A stretch of DNA of 62,527 nt from contig RQSC01000002.1 in the NCBI GenBank assembly GCA_013416795.1, positions 305,441-367,967 of the forward strand. Direction: 5' to 3'. The position numbers and the translations under genes were made by a program. The notes beneath the pieces were generated by a model that did not search any database, was not told the origin of the DNA, and saw nothing but the letters and a program-made list of their open reading frames with translations. Below, piece after piece: positions 1 to 10,548 of the stretch. The DNA comes from Prasinococcaceae sp. CCMP 1430 (Eukaryota; Prasinodermophyta; Palmophyllophyceae; Prasinococcales; Prasinococcaceae). Within the stretch, counting starts at the first letter, position 1. Each line of letters begins with the position of its first letter.

Positions 1-374
1 TGGGCCGGGTGGGAGGGGGAGGGCGCGCGCGCGCGCGCGCGCTCCCACCGGCGGCGAGCGCGCGCTTTTTTCGCGCGCGTTTTGAGATCGTGTGTGACTG
101 GGGGAACGCTTTTCGCGCGTGCGAGCGCGAGCGCCGCGGTGGCGGGCGTGCGCGGGGGCGGGGGAGCGCGTCGGCGCCGCTCGGCGGGCGGGACGGCCGT
201 GGGGCCGCGGCGGGCGTGCAGCTGAGGCGGGTGAGGGCACGGGCCGAGCCAAGAACCGGCGCAACGGGCGGGACGCGGCGCGACAGGTGCTGTGACGCAC
301 GCCTTAGGTTTTTCGAACGGGGTCACGAGTTTACGGCAGCACGCGAGACCATCGTCAACACCCGACCGTGAGCG
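1..374. other. Upstream region, no gene seen
   Basis: GC-rich leader with a run of alternating GC near position 34 and several G-rich tracts. It precedes the start codon at 375. No conserved coding sequence or RNA gene is visible. Confidence 0.5.
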
Positions 375-3300
375 ATGGAGGGCATAAATGCCCGCATCGC
401 AGCGATCTTCGAAGGAGGTGCTGCTGCCTCTAAAGCGCCAAGCTCCGCGAACGACCGCGCCGCCGCGAGTGCGCCGCCGTCGCAGCAGACGCAGCCGCAC
501 CCGCAGCCGCACCCGCAGCAAAAGGCCGCATCACTGGCACAGCTGAATCCGCCAGCGGAGTGCCCGCCGCAGCAGTCGCAGCAGCAAGCTCCACAGCCCG
601 AATCGAACACGCAGCCGCAACATCCCCTGGTGTCGAGAGGTGTTGCGCACCCCACCACGCCATCGTCACGCGCCCAGGTGGTGTCGGAGGCTGCTATAGG
701 CAGACAACCCGCTGTGCCAGTCATGTGGACACACACGCAGCCTGGGGCGCCGCACCAGCACCAGCGGCTGCGCGGACTGGTAGCCGCAACGACGCCAGGC
801 AACGCGCCCGCTGGAACGCCACGGCTCGAAATCCCTCCGATCGCCACTCCGACAGCTGCGCCCGTCGCTGCCGTGCGAACAGCCGCTCGTCTCGATGGCC
901 AAACGGACGACAACGCCGGTGGCGAGGACTCGTCGGAGACGGAATCTGATGAGGGCTTCTTCGTCCAGCGCTGCTGCGCGGCGGCCGAGGCCGCCGGCCT
1001 CGTTTCATCGCGCGCGCCGCGCGACGGCCAGACGACCCGCCCCAAGAAGAGCGGCCGCGGTAGCAAGGCGGCGGAGGTGCAGGCCGAGGACGGCCTGGAT
1101 GAGCGCGGTGGAGCACCCCCGCAGCAGCGGACGCCGAAGACGGCGGCAATGGCAACGCCAAAAGGCGGGACGACGCATATACAAGCGCCTTTGCCTGCGC
1201 GCGCCGAAGCGGATGCGGCACTGCTCGCTGCCTGGAGGCAGACGCCGTGCGGCCCGGAGGTCACCAAAAAGAAGGGCCAGCAGCACCAGCAAATTACGGA
1301 CGGCGGAGACGGAGACGACACGCCAAAGGCGGCGGCGCCTGTCCCCGCAGCGCGGTCCTTGGCCAAGGGACGCGACAGATTCGAATCGTTGCCGCCACCA
1401 ACGCGGCCAAGCGGGGTGCACGCTGAAGAGCTGGAGACGCTGACGGTTGCGCAGGTGGCTACTCTCCTGTCGCGACCGTCGACACTGGCGCTGCTGATGG
1501 GCAAGCACGTGACACAGCGCTCCGCCGCAATCTGCGCTTGGTTTACGCTAGCCGAGCGCGTACTGCTGTGGGCGCTCATCCCGCCGCACAAGCCCAAGTC
1601 TGGCGCAGATGAGAAGGAAGGCCCGGGCGACACAGCCCCAGGCGCGGCCGCTCGCAGCGACCGCGGTGAGCACCACGACATCTTTAGCGTCAGCGAAATA
1701 GCCGCTCGTCTGTCGACCACGACGTCGTGCGGCTCCGGAGTCACGCGTGCGCTTGGCCAGAACGGCGGCATCGACCCGAAGTTGGCGTCGCTGAGCGCAT
1801 CGGAGGTGAAGAAGGCACATGCATCGCTCAAGGGGAGAGGGTACACCGTCGGCTCCATCGAACAGGGCAACTTGGATGTCCCGTGCATCAGCCTGACCAT
1901 GGAAGGGAGGAAGGTGACTCGCTTGTGCAGTCGTGGCGAAAACGCTGCGAGGGAGGAGCTCCTGCGACAGGTAGTTTCTGATCCGGATGGAGCCACAGCG
2001 GTCAAGCTCGCCTCGGCCAGAGCACTGCTCGCCGCCAGCAGCTTTGGAGGCGGAAAGGGTGGGAAACGGACACGTCAAACGCAACAGGCCCGCGCAGCAG
2101 CGGCAGGTACGGCAGGACCCCCCGCACCCTCCACTACCGCTCGCAGCCGGGGCGGCGCGAAGAAAGGCAGCCGGCCGTCTGCTCGAAACAAGCGCACGTC
2201 GGCGGAGGAGTCCGCTCGTGCCGCGCTGGCGATGCTAGGAGATGCTGTGGAGGTGCTGGAGAGCAGTGACAGGGGAGAACGCCCAAGCGCCCCACGCGAA
2301 GAGCCTATGGTGGCGCTGGCTCGCATTGCTGAGAGCCCTGCGTCCGACTGGCTGGCTCGAATGAGGGCGCCAGCCACTCAGATGATGGTACAGGGGCAGC
2401 AGCTCCAAGCGCCTGCGCACAGGGCCTTGCCAGGCGACGGCGCCAGCCCATCAGCTTCGGTGCCTCAGACGAAATCAGCAGCCACTGCTACCGACTTGGC
2501 GACACTTGTGCGGGCCAAGTACGAGCTCCGACTTCGGGCCCGGGCGGAGGCGCTAGCAGCATCTCCGTACGATCCGCAGCGATCGATCGAGTGGGATGAG
2601 TTCCAGCGCGAGCACGCCGAGCAGTTTCGGAAAGATGCGGTTGATACGACGGCCCGCTCGCTTCTCCCCTCGAGCTCGAAAAGTGCAGCTGCATCTGGCG
2701 CGGGGCCGTCCTGTTCTTTCGCTGTTCGCGCCGCCGCTGCCTCAGCAATCGCCGACGCAACCGCCAGCGCAGCCGAAGGATCGCCGAGGGATAAGCTCTT
2801 CGGCCGACGGCCATCCAAGGAGGAGGCCAAGGCTCATCAGCATCGCCTCGACTTGTGCATTGAGCGCGTGTGGTCAGCCGAGAGAGAGAGGGAGCGCGAG
2901 GAGACCACCGCGGCAACTGCGCTAATGTCAGTTCGCATGGACAATTCTGACGCGGGCCGACTGGTGTCTGCACGAGCCGGTGGACAGTCGCGAGCTGCGC
3001 CCGGTAAGGCGACGACGCGCAAGAGGGGAGCGGCCCGCTCTCGAGATGAGAGCGCACCCGAAGGCCGCCGCGCGTCGGAAGAGGAAAGTCGACCGAAGAG
3101 GCAGAAGAAGACGGGGAAGTCTCCCGCCACGGAAAAAGCGTCAGCTGGCAAAGACCCCGCCCCCAGCGCCACCCAAGTCACCACGCGAGGGCAGCACACA
3201 GCAGCTCGTACTGCTGCTCGCAAGTCAGTGCCCCGCGCGGCGCAGCGCGCGGGCCCGCAGGCCATCTTGCAGCCAATCGCGCCGACTGCCCCGGCAGTAC

Positions 3301-3919
3301 CCGTTACGGGCGCAAGGACAATGACGAGGAGAGCGAGGAAGGCCATCGCTGCGCTGGCAGCTGCTGCAGGGTCCTCAGCACTGCAACGCGAGGGCGATGA
3401 CACAGCGATCGTCACACGGCGCGCAACCGCATCGGAAGCGCAGGCCATGGTGGATGCGGCCGTGGCGAGAACGCAGCACTCGCCGCGCGATGGCATGCAC
3501 GTTCCCTTTGAGTCAGATTCTGGAGGCGCACATCTGGCGATGGCTGGCTTCCGCACGCGCATGATGAATAGCTACCTCAACCGACATGCCAATGCCTACT
3601 CACGGTACGCGCAGCCCGGCCTGCTCGGCGAGACACGCGCAGCCTCCTGGCATCATCGAATAGACCCGCAACGCGGCGCATTGTCCACCACGCTCACACG
3701 CCTGACCGCACCCCTCCCACTGCACCGGACTTTGGGGCGCTTCTGCCCCTCTCGGGGCGCAGACTGCCCGAGGCGCTCGAACACGTGCGCGACAAGATGA
3801 GACGGGACCAGGCCGAGGCAGACCAGGCCGAGGCTGCTACGCAGGCAGCCGAGCGCAAGGGGCTGCAGGAGCTGTTCGCGATCGCACAGCAAGACGAGAG
3901 CGCGTCAGGTCGCGGCTGA
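375..3919 (+). CDS. Large disordered protein of unknown function, two exons
   Basis: I do not recognise this protein, predicted at 1128 residues. The first reading frame is open from 375 to 3800, but its last ~65 residues look non-coding. A GT donor at 3605 and a pyrimidine-rich AG acceptor ending at 3762 give a 158-nt intron. Splicing switches to a frame encoding a helical, charged tail (LPEALEHVRDKMRRDQAEAD) that stops at 3919. The protein starts with a short helix (MEGINARIAAIFEGG), then Gln/Pro-rich and Ala-rich disorder. A more ordered block lies at residues ~360-560 (segments such as LTVAQVATLLSRPSTLALLMG and VPCISLTMEGRKVTRLC). Basic Lys/Arg-rich stretches follow, which could suit a nuclear protein; that is only inference. 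Confidence 0.6.
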
Positions 3920-3994
3920 GCGGTATACAGTACGTGTAACCGTGTCGGATTTAACCGAACTCTTGCAGGCCAGGTTCGGGACAGCGCCAGCTGC

Positions 3995-5671
3995 TCACGC
4001 TTTTCTGACGCCCGCGCCGGTGCACACCACCTTCCACCCACCGCCGTCGAGAGCCTCGACCTCAAAGGAGCACGTGGGCAGCATCTGTTTGCACACATCC
4101 ATGGCCGTGCGCATGTGCAGGGTGAGCTGGCCGCCGCGCTCATCGCCGTCTGCGCCCTCACCCACGCACAGGAGCTCGCTTTTGCCTTCCGCCAGCGCCA
4201 TGAATATGACGAGCTGATCCTGCAGGTGCTCGTCTGCGTCGGCAAAGGCGCCCTTGCCTCCGAGGCTGCGAACCACGGCCGCTGCGCGTCTCGCGGCCTG
4301 CTCGCCCGCTGCCTTGGGATCGCCGCTCTTGAGGTCAATCACCTCCGCCGCGCCCGCCGCGCCAAAGCTCTCATGCCCGGCGCCCGCGATGCGCATGACC
4401 ACGCTCACGCCACCGCCACCGCCGAGCACGCCGTCGCTCGCCGCGTCTGCAGCGTCCACGTGGCCGTCCACACAGTAATCTTCCCCGACAAGCTTTTCCA
4501 GCTCTGTGGTGGCGGCCGCGTGCGCGGTGTCGGCGAAGCCCTTGCCCGATGCAGCGCCCGCGTCGAAGGCGAACACCTCGAAGCCCATGGGTGCAGGCGG
4601 CGCACCTGCGCCGCGCGTGCGCAGCGGCGGCATCGCTGCGCCACGTGCCAGCGGCGCGACGTGTAGAACCAAGGTGCCTCCACCGCGTGGATAGAAGCCG
4701 CGCCGCCGCAGCTCAGCGCGCGCGCGCACGCCGAAGCGGTCCTGCAGCGTTGGTAACAGCACGCGGCGCATGTAGTCCACAGGCGGCGCCATTGCCGCGT
4801 CCGTGCCGCCCACGAGCCGCGCGCGAAGCTCAATGCCCTCGCCCTCGCTCTCGCCCTCGCGCGCGGGAGCATCAGCATACAGTAGCACCGGCAACACCGC
4901 CTGCGCGAGCATGGTGACGCTGCCGGCAGTGCCAGTATCAGCAACGAGCTCACGGCGGCGGTCCACAGCCGCCTGCGCGTCACCTGGGAGAAGCGCGAGC
5001 GCCGTCGAGCCGACCTCACCGCCGGCCAGGGCGGCACCACACGCGCGTGCAATCAGCCGAAGACCCTTAGGCGCCGCACGCCGCGCCAGTGCGGAGGAGT
5101 GCCGGTCAGGAGGTGGCTCGTGACTTGTGTACGCAAGTGGTAGACTAGGCTTCTTTGTTCGCGCACACGCGCGCATCGTTGCACGGCGCGGAGCGGCGCG
5201 TACCTCAAGATGCTGCGGACGCAGCCCAGGCCGTGAGCGCTTGGCACGCACGCCAGTGACCACTAACGGCGTGCGTGTGATGGCCGCGAGCGCCGCAGAC
5301 ACGCGCAGCACCTGCCCGCCGCCCTCGCCTGCGGAGCCGTCAATGCGCACAACACCAGGGGCCGTTCCACCCGCCGCTGCTTGCAGCGCGAGCAGTGCGT
5401 GTTCGCACGGTTGTTGTTGTTTTTGCTGCCGCTGCTGCTGTTGTTGTTGCTGTTGCTGCTCCCGCGCGTCGCGTCCATACGATGCGAAGGCGCCGTGTTT
5501 GCGTTTCCATCCACCCTTACTGCTGTGGCCTCGGCCGCCGCCGCGGCCGCCGCCGCGACCGCCGCCGCTGCACCCGCCGCGGCCACCGTCACTGCCGCCG
5601 CCGCTGAGGCCGCATGCGAAGCACTCCCACGCAATCGCTGCGCGTGCAGGGTGCATGGCCGGCGACGCCAT
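3995..5671 (-). CDS. RTCA: RNA 3'-terminal phosphate cyclase
   Basis: This enzyme converts RNA 3'-phosphates to 2',3'-cyclic phosphates using ATP. The family start is clear: RIDGSAGEGGGQVLR, then RPGLRPQHLE. The adjoining family segment GLRLIARACGAALAGGEVGST resumes 138 nt later, so an in-frame GT-AG intron is predicted at 5066-5203 (exons 5671-5204 and 5065-3995, 512 residues). The C-terminal LTLHMRTAMDV carries the conserved His region near the nucleotidylation site. Compared with typical ~340-370-residue family members there is an N-terminal extension of ~115 residues. It holds a Gly-rich tract (GGGRGGGRGGGRG) and a polyglutamine tract; the true start within it is uncertain. It lies downstream of the AAA ATPase gene on the same strand, 227 bp away. 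Confidence 0.9.
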   Translation of the reverse strand: MASPAMHPARAAIAWECFACGLSGGGSDGGRGGCSGGGRGGGRGGGRGHSSKGGWKRKHGAFASYGRDAREQQQQQQQQQRQQKQQQPCEHALLALQAAAGGTAPGVVRIDGSAGEGGGQVLRVSAALAAITRTPLVVTGVRAKRSRPGLRPQHLEVRAAPRRATMRACARTKKPSLPLAYTSHEPPPDRHSSALARRAAPKGLRLIARACGAALAGGEVGSTALALLPGDAQAAVDRRRELVADTGTAGSVTMLAQAVLPVLLYADAPAREGESEGEGIELRARLVGGTDAAMAPPVDYMRRVLLPTLQDRFGVRARAELRRRGFYPRGGGTLVLHVAPLARGAAMPPLRTRGAGAPPAPMGFEVFAFDAGAASGKGFADTAHAAATTELEKLVGEDYCVDGHVDAADAASDGVLGGGGGVSVVMRIAGAGHESFGAAGAAEVIDLKSGDPKAAGEQAARRAAAVVRSLGGKGAFADADEHLQDQLVIFMALAEGKSELLCVGEGADGDERGGQLTLHMRTAMDVCKQMLPTCSFEVEALDGGGWKVVCTGAGVRKA

Positions 5672-5898
5672 CGCGGCGTCGGCCGTTCGCGAGCGCCGCT
5701 GAGATCACGCCTGGCGGCGGCAGTAGTGCCGCAGGGCCGTCGGCAAGTGGTGGCGCGCGGCTGCGCGCGCAGTGGCGCGCGCACAGCAATTGCCTGACTT
5801 CGCAGGATGGTACAGCCAACATCATTCACAAAGTTTACAGAGGGCCCTCTGCATTCGGCAGACGCGGGGGCGCTGTGCTCGCGCGCGCGGCGGGGGTC

Positions 5899-7740
5899 CT
5901 ATGCCGGCGCTGCATCGGGCATCTCGTCGTCCAGCTCACCAATGCGGAGCGTGCCGTGCTGCTTGTCCCACTCGGCGTATCGCTCGAGCTCCTTCCCCTC
6001 CACGCTCGGGCGGATGCGGCGAAGCGTCTTGCGCACGTCTTCCGCGCGCAGGGCGCGGATGGACGAAGGGTCGATCTGCTCACCGGTGGCCATCACACGG
6101 CGCTGCATCTCACGGATGGGCTCGAGGCTCGCGTCCTTGAGCACTGACTTGAGGTCGCTGCCCGAGTAGCCGTCGGTCTCCGCCACCAGCGCCTGCAGGT
6201 CAGACTCGGAGACGTCCGTGCCGCCGTGCTTGACCGTCTCGAGCGCGCGAAGGATCAGGTCGCGCCTGGCCTCCCCGTTGGGTAGCCCGACCATCAGTCG
6301 CTGCGGCATGCGTCGCCTGGCGGCTTCATCGAGGTCCTCGGGGCGGTTGGTGGCACCAATGAGGAGGGGCGAGCTCTCCCCGCTCGTGCCGAGCCCGTCC
6401 ACGGCGGTGAGAAGCTCGGTCTTCATGCGGCGGCTGGCCTCGTGCTCGCTGTCGCCCCGAGCGCTGAGCACCGAGTCAATCTCATCGATGAAGACGACGG
6501 CTGGCATCATAAGCGCGGCCACCGCGAACAGAGCGCGCACCATCTTCTCGCCCTCCCCGATCCACTTTGAGGTCAGCGAGCTCGCCTGAATGGAGAAGAA
6601 CGTCGCGCCCGCCTCGCCGGCGATGGCCTTGCCAATGAGCGTCTTGCCGGTGCCGGGCGGGCCAAAGAGCAGCAGGCCTCGCTGTGGACTGCGCAGACCG
6701 GTGAACAGCTCAGGGTGCTTCATTGGCCACACCAGTGACTCGTTGATGGAGCGCTTGACGTGCTCGAGCCCGCTCACCGAATCGAAGCGCACGCCGTTGT
6801 CCCGGCTCATGACCTCGCTGAGGACACGATCGAGCAGTGCCGGGTCCATCTGTTGCAGGCTCTCTGGCAGGCTGCCGTCCGGAAGGCCCAGCGCAGCGAG
6901 CACTCGGTCCATCGGGCCCTCCTCTTCGCCGCCACCCCCTGCGCCCTGCTGACCACCTGCAGCGCCGCCGCCGCCGCCGTAAGCCCCGCCTCCCCCGCCC
7001 CCCGTGCGTTGGTTGCCGCTGCGATTCCCGAGGACAGCGCGCGTGGCCGCCGCCTCAGCCTTTTGCATGCGCGGTCGTCTGCGGAAGCCGCCAGGGCCCT
7101 GCTGCTGGTCGTCAGCGTCATCGCCTGCCATTCGCGGGGGCTGGAAGCCACTGCGACCTTGGCGGTTGGACCCGCGGATAGGCCCAGGGCCGAAGACGTC
7201 CCTGTTGTCACCACCGCCGCCACCGTACCCGCCGCCCGGCGCACCGCCGTACCCTCCGCCTCCCTGCCCGCCGCGACGTTGCTGGTGCGGCTGCTGCTGC
7301 TGTCGGGGCAAGTAAGAAGCAGCACTGCGGAAGCCCGAGCGTGCCGGTGCGTCCTCCTCCTCGTCGTAGTCCCCCCCACCCCGCTGTGGTGGTTTCCACC
7401 CCCTCCCGCCCGCGGTCGCTCGGGGCTCCTGCGCAGGGCGCGCAGGTTCCGGAGCGTCGCGCTTGATGCCGCGCGAGGCCGGCGTGTAGTCCCAGTCGCT
7501 CGGCTGCTGAGGCCGCCGTTGCTGCTGCTCCTGCGAATGCTTCGGCAGCGGGGGCGCCACGGAGTGGTCCGTTCGCGGAGCTGCGGGCTGCTGCTTGTGC
7601 GGTCGTGCGTGTGGCTGCGCAGACGGCACAGGGGGAGCTGCCTTCGCGGGCACCGAATTCGGCGCATTCGAATGCGCTGTCGCCCTCGCAGCGAACCGCG
7701 GCGGCATCAGCGGCGCGGGCGCGTACTCGGCGTCGCGCAT
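5899..7740 (-). CDS. FIGNL1: Fidgetin-like AAA ATPase (FIGL1 type)
   Basis: A meiotic-clade AAA ATPase. The C-terminal ~300 residues carry Walker A (GPPGTGKT), Walker B (VVFIDEID), sensor-1 (IGATNRPEDLD), a GYSGSDLK helix, and the family-typical end (RRIRPSVEGKELERYAEWDKQHG). That end resembles the Vps4-type C-terminal helix of fidgetin-like proteins, which regulate recombination or sever microtubules. A Gly/Arg/Gln-rich disordered N-terminal half precedes the ATPase domain. The chosen start, at 7740, is the first methionine inside convincing protein-like sequence. The frame stays open upstream, and an Ala-rich helical segment upstream to ~8000 may be coding, either from a methionine at 8274 or from an upstream exon. 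It is divergent from the MAU2-like gene. Confidence 0.85.
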   Translation of the reverse strand: MRDAEYAPAPLMPPRFAARATAHSNAPNSVPAKAAPPVPSAQPHARPHKQQPAAPRTDHSVAPPLPKHSQEQQQRRPQQPSDWDYTPASRGIKRDAPEPARPAQEPRATAGGRGWKPPQRGGGDYDEEEDAPARSGFRSAASYLPRQQQQPHQQRRGGQGGGGYGGAPGGGYGGGGGDNRDVFGPGPIRGSNRQGRSGFQPPRMAGDDADDQQQGPGGFRRRPRMQKAEAAATRAVLGNRSGNQRTGGGGGGAYGGGGGAAGGQQGAGGGGEEEGPMDRVLAALGLPDGSLPESLQQMDPALLDRVLSEVMSRDNGVRFDSVSGLEHVKRSINESLVWPMKHPELFTGLRSPQRGLLLFGPPGTGKTLIGKAIAGEAGATFFSIQASSLTSKWIGEGEKMVRALFAVAALMMPAVVFIDEIDSVLSARGDSEHEASRRMKTELLTAVDGLGTSGESSPLLIGATNRPEDLDEAARRRMPQRLMVGLPNGEARRDLILRALETVKHGGTDVSESDLQALVAETDGYSGSDLKSVLKDASLEPIREMQRRVMATGEQIDPSSIRALRAEDVRKTLRRIRPSVEGKELERYAEWDKQHGTLRIGELDDEMPDAAPA

Positions 7741-8487
7741 CCTCGCCCCCTTGGCGGCCGCGAGCACTGCCTCCGCCGAGGCATTGGTGGGGCAGGTGGA
7801 GAGCGCTGCCGCTGGGTGACCAAAGGACACCTGCTGCGGCGCCTCCGCGGGAGCCCCGGCTCGCGCGAACGCCAGCGCTGCGGCCGCATCGCCAGCCGCC
7901 GCGGCACCCTCCGCCGCTTTGGCCGCCGCCGCAAGCGCGGCGGCCGCGCCGCACGCCTCGCCTCGCGCGCCGCGCGCTCGTCCGTCGCCGCCCCGCCAAC
8001 TCCGGCCATCGCTTGCCCCCGGCCGGGGTGGGGGCGGGCGGGTGGGTGGGTGGGGGAGTGGGAGCCCCCGCTGTGTGGCACGGCACCTCCCCGCGCGCGC
8101 ACCGCCTCTGCGCGAAATTCGCGCGCCTCCGCGGGCGCGCGCTCGACCCAGCCGCGGATCCCGCGAGCTGCGCGCGCGCGCGCGATCGGCGCGCGCTGCG
8201 CGCACAAATTTATGCTGCCGCGGATAGGATAGCGGAGGGAGATCGGTGCGCGCGTTCGGCCTTTTTTTGAGCATTGTCGGGGCGGGAAAAGCGCAGTGGG
8301 CCGGAGAACCGGTGAGGGCGGGCGGACGCGCAGAGGCGCGGCGCCACAAGGCGCGGCGATCGCGCGCCCGCGCCGCGGCGACGGCACGCCCCTCCACCGC
8401 CCTCTCCGACATACGCGCGCCGCACGCGCCACCTGCCCTCCTCCCGAGACCCCAATCCATCCCCTTGGCCCCCGCCGCGCACGCGGC
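7741..8487. promoter_or_regulatory. Divergent intergenic region between the FIGL1-like and MAU2-like genes
   Basis: GC-rich sequence between two divergent genes. The part below about 8000 may encode the N-terminus of the AAA ATPase. The remainder contains alternating GC tracts near 8170 and a T-rich stretch near 8263. No specific motif is assigned. Confidence 0.4.
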
Positions 8488-10317
8488 ATGGGCGCCGCGG
8501 GCGATTTCCCACCAACCTGCTGCCAGCGAGCACGCGGGCGGCGCTGCTCCGAGGGGCTCTACCTCACGGCGCGGCAGCTCGCCGCGAGCGGCGAGAGCGT
8601 CGCCGCGCTGCAGTGCGTGGAGGCGGCCGTGCAGGGCGGATGCGCGGCGAGGCCCGTGGAAATACGGTGCCGGGTCGCGGCGGCGGCACTGCTGCTTGAG
8701 CTCGAGTGCGACGCGGCGAAGCAGACGCGCGCCCACCTGGACAGGGCGCTCGTTCTGCTCGGGCAGGACGCTGCCAAGTTTGACGCGAACGGCCCCATCG
8801 AGGGAACCGCGAAGCTTGCCAATGCCGCACTCGCCTGCGAAGTGCATGCGCTTCTCGCTCGCGCCTTCGAGGCGCAGGGCAACGCCAGACAGGAGCGGCG
8901 GTCGCTCGCCAAGGGGCTCGGGATCGCGGCGAGGGGTGGCGAGGCGCTGGCGGGGCACGCCGATTACTTCAGGGCGGAGCTCGCCAGGCTGATCGCCGAG
9001 GAGGGCGATGGGAGCGCCGCGCACGCCGCGTTCACAGAAGCAGCCGACGGTGCGAGCTCAGCCGAAGCCAAGGCGCACGCGGCGGCAGCCGCGGCTCACT
9101 GTGCGGTGCTCTCGGGTAACGCCACGCTGATGCGCGAATGGGTCGCCGCGAGCAGCGCCATGGACCCCGCGGCGTCGCCGACAGGCGCCTACGCGTGCGT
9201 CATACGCTGCCTCGCGCTCGTGGCTCTCGGCGAAACAGATCAGGCGGCCAAGGCGGTGGAAGTGCTACGCAAGTGCATCAACTCGCCGAGCGTGGCAATG
9301 GCGCTGGACAGGATGGGCCTCACGGCTGCGCCAGAGGCCAGCGAGGCTCTGTTGTGCGCTCTCGAGGCGTCCGTGGAGGCACCGCGTGGCACGCTCCCGG
9401 ACGGGCACTCCGCATCCGCGCTTCTGACTGCCCGCGCTGCGGCGCAGCGCGCGATCAGCCTCTCGACTGGCGGCATCGGCGGGCTGTGCGGTCCGCCCGC
9501 ACTGCGTGCGCTGCTCTGCCATGTGCTGGAGTCGCAGGCGCGCCTGAGCATCACGAGCATGCAATTCGCGAAAGCTCAGGCTGAGGTGCTGGAATTCAAA
9601 GCTTCGGTCGCGCAGCTGCCTGCTGGTTGGCGGCAGTGCTGGTGTGCTCCGCTCCAAGCGATCTGCGGGCTGTACTTGCAGGCCACGGGATCGCACGCGG
9701 CGGCCGCCGCCGCGCTCGGCGCCGCGGCGGCTGCGAGCGAGAATGACACCGCAAGGAGGACGTACGCGTCGCTGTCAGCGCTAGCCCACCTTGCTGTCGG
9801 AGGGGATCAGGCAACACAGGCAGCGCGTGACGCCCTCGACCATGCGTGGGACGATGAAAGCTGCCCGCCGCCATGCCGTGCGGTGAGTCTGCTCGCCAAT
9901 GCCGCCGTGAAGGCAGTCGCTGAGTCGAGCGCCCAAGCGGGGCGCGACGACGCCAAGGCCGCGCTCGCGCTGGCGCGCTCGCCGCTGCAGTCGCACCAGA
10001 TCGCTGGGGCTGCCCTGCGAGCCCTGAGCGCAGCGGCTATCGCTGACGGCGACGCAGGGCAGGGACTGGAGCTGGCGGCCAACGCCCGGCAGCTCTGCCT
10101 TGGACAGAGCGACCTGCACAACACGGTGAACGCCGTGCGTGCCATGCAGGAGGCATACGTCCTTCGCCGCGACGACGCGGGCGAGCTGTCAGCCACGCGC
10201 TCCGAGAGTCGGCGGGATGCGGAGATCGACGCCGCCATCAAGATGGCAGAGGCAAACGCAAATGATCACGGTGCCCTGTGTGACTGGAAGGCCGTCGCCG
10301 CTGCAGCTGAGGAGTGA
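8488..10317 (+). CDS. MAU2: TPR-repeat protein, probable MAU2/SCC4 cohesin loader subunit
   Basis: An intronless frame encoding 609 residues of almost continuous helical TPR-like repeats. The opening, with a paired-helix repeat (LYLTARQLAASGES then AALQCVEAAVQG), resembles MAU2/SCC4, the partner of NIPBL/SCC2 that loads cohesin on chromatin. So does a following TPR series: HLDRALVLLGQD, ANAALACEVHALLARAFEAQ, HADYFRAELARLIAEEGD. Length also fits the family (about 600 residues). I chose the methionine at 8488 because the sequence upstream, to 8296, is Arg/Pro-rich and looks like leader. Assignment rests on repeat order and spacing rather than a unique motif, so another TPR protein (for example an APC/C subunit) is possible. 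Confidence 0.6.
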   Translation: MGAAGDFPPTCCQRARGRRCSEGLYLTARQLAASGESVAALQCVEAAVQGGCAARPVEIRCRVAAAALLLELECDAAKQTRAHLDRALVLLGQDAAKFDANGPIEGTAKLANAALACEVHALLARAFEAQGNARQERRSLAKGLGIAARGGEALAGHADYFRAELARLIAEEGDGSAAHAAFTEAADGASSAEAKAHAAAAAAHCAVLSGNATLMREWVAASSAMDPAASPTGAYACVIRCLALVALGETDQAAKAVEVLRKCINSPSVAMALDRMGLTAAPEASEALLCALEASVEAPRGTLPDGHSASALLTARAAAQRAISLSTGGIGGLCGPPALRALLCHVLESQARLSITSMQFAKAQAEVLEFKASVAQLPAGWRQCWCAPLQAICGLYLQATGSHAAAAAALGAAAAASENDTARRTYASLSALAHLAVGGDQATQAARDALDHAWDDESCPPPCRAVSLLANAAVKAVAESSAQAGRDDAKAALALARSPLQSHQIAGAALRALSAAAIADGDAGQGLELAANARQLCLGQSDLHNTVNAVRAMQEAYVLRRDDAGELSATRSESRRDAEIDAAIKMAEANANDHGALCDWKAVAAAAEE

Positions 10318-10548
10318 TGTTCGACCTCAGCCGTCACCCAAGCTCTGAGAGCAGCGACGGCGGGGCCATCGCCGCGGGTGGCGTCATGGCCAGATGATTG
10401 GCGCGAGCGCGCGCGGCCGCAAACACGTATGCGCGCAGTGATGCGCAGGTGCGCACATTTTTGGGAGCGCAGCGCTCGAACTCGAAGCGACGCGTGCGAT
10501 TTGTACAAAATATGTTGACATGACCTCGGCCACGCGCGCTTCGCTCGC

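Noticed and set aside
323-2005. Long minus-strand open frame (560 codons) opposite the first gene
   Set aside because: Cys/Ser/Arg-rich with no domain; it mirrors the GC-rich codon structure of the plus-strand gene and is a shadow frame.
7741-9024. Upstream 428-codon extension of the FIGL1-like frame
   Set aside because: It overlaps the divergent MAU2-like gene and is Arg/Ala-rich; open frames are common here because stop codons are rare in GC-rich DNA. Only the part up to about 8000 may be coding.
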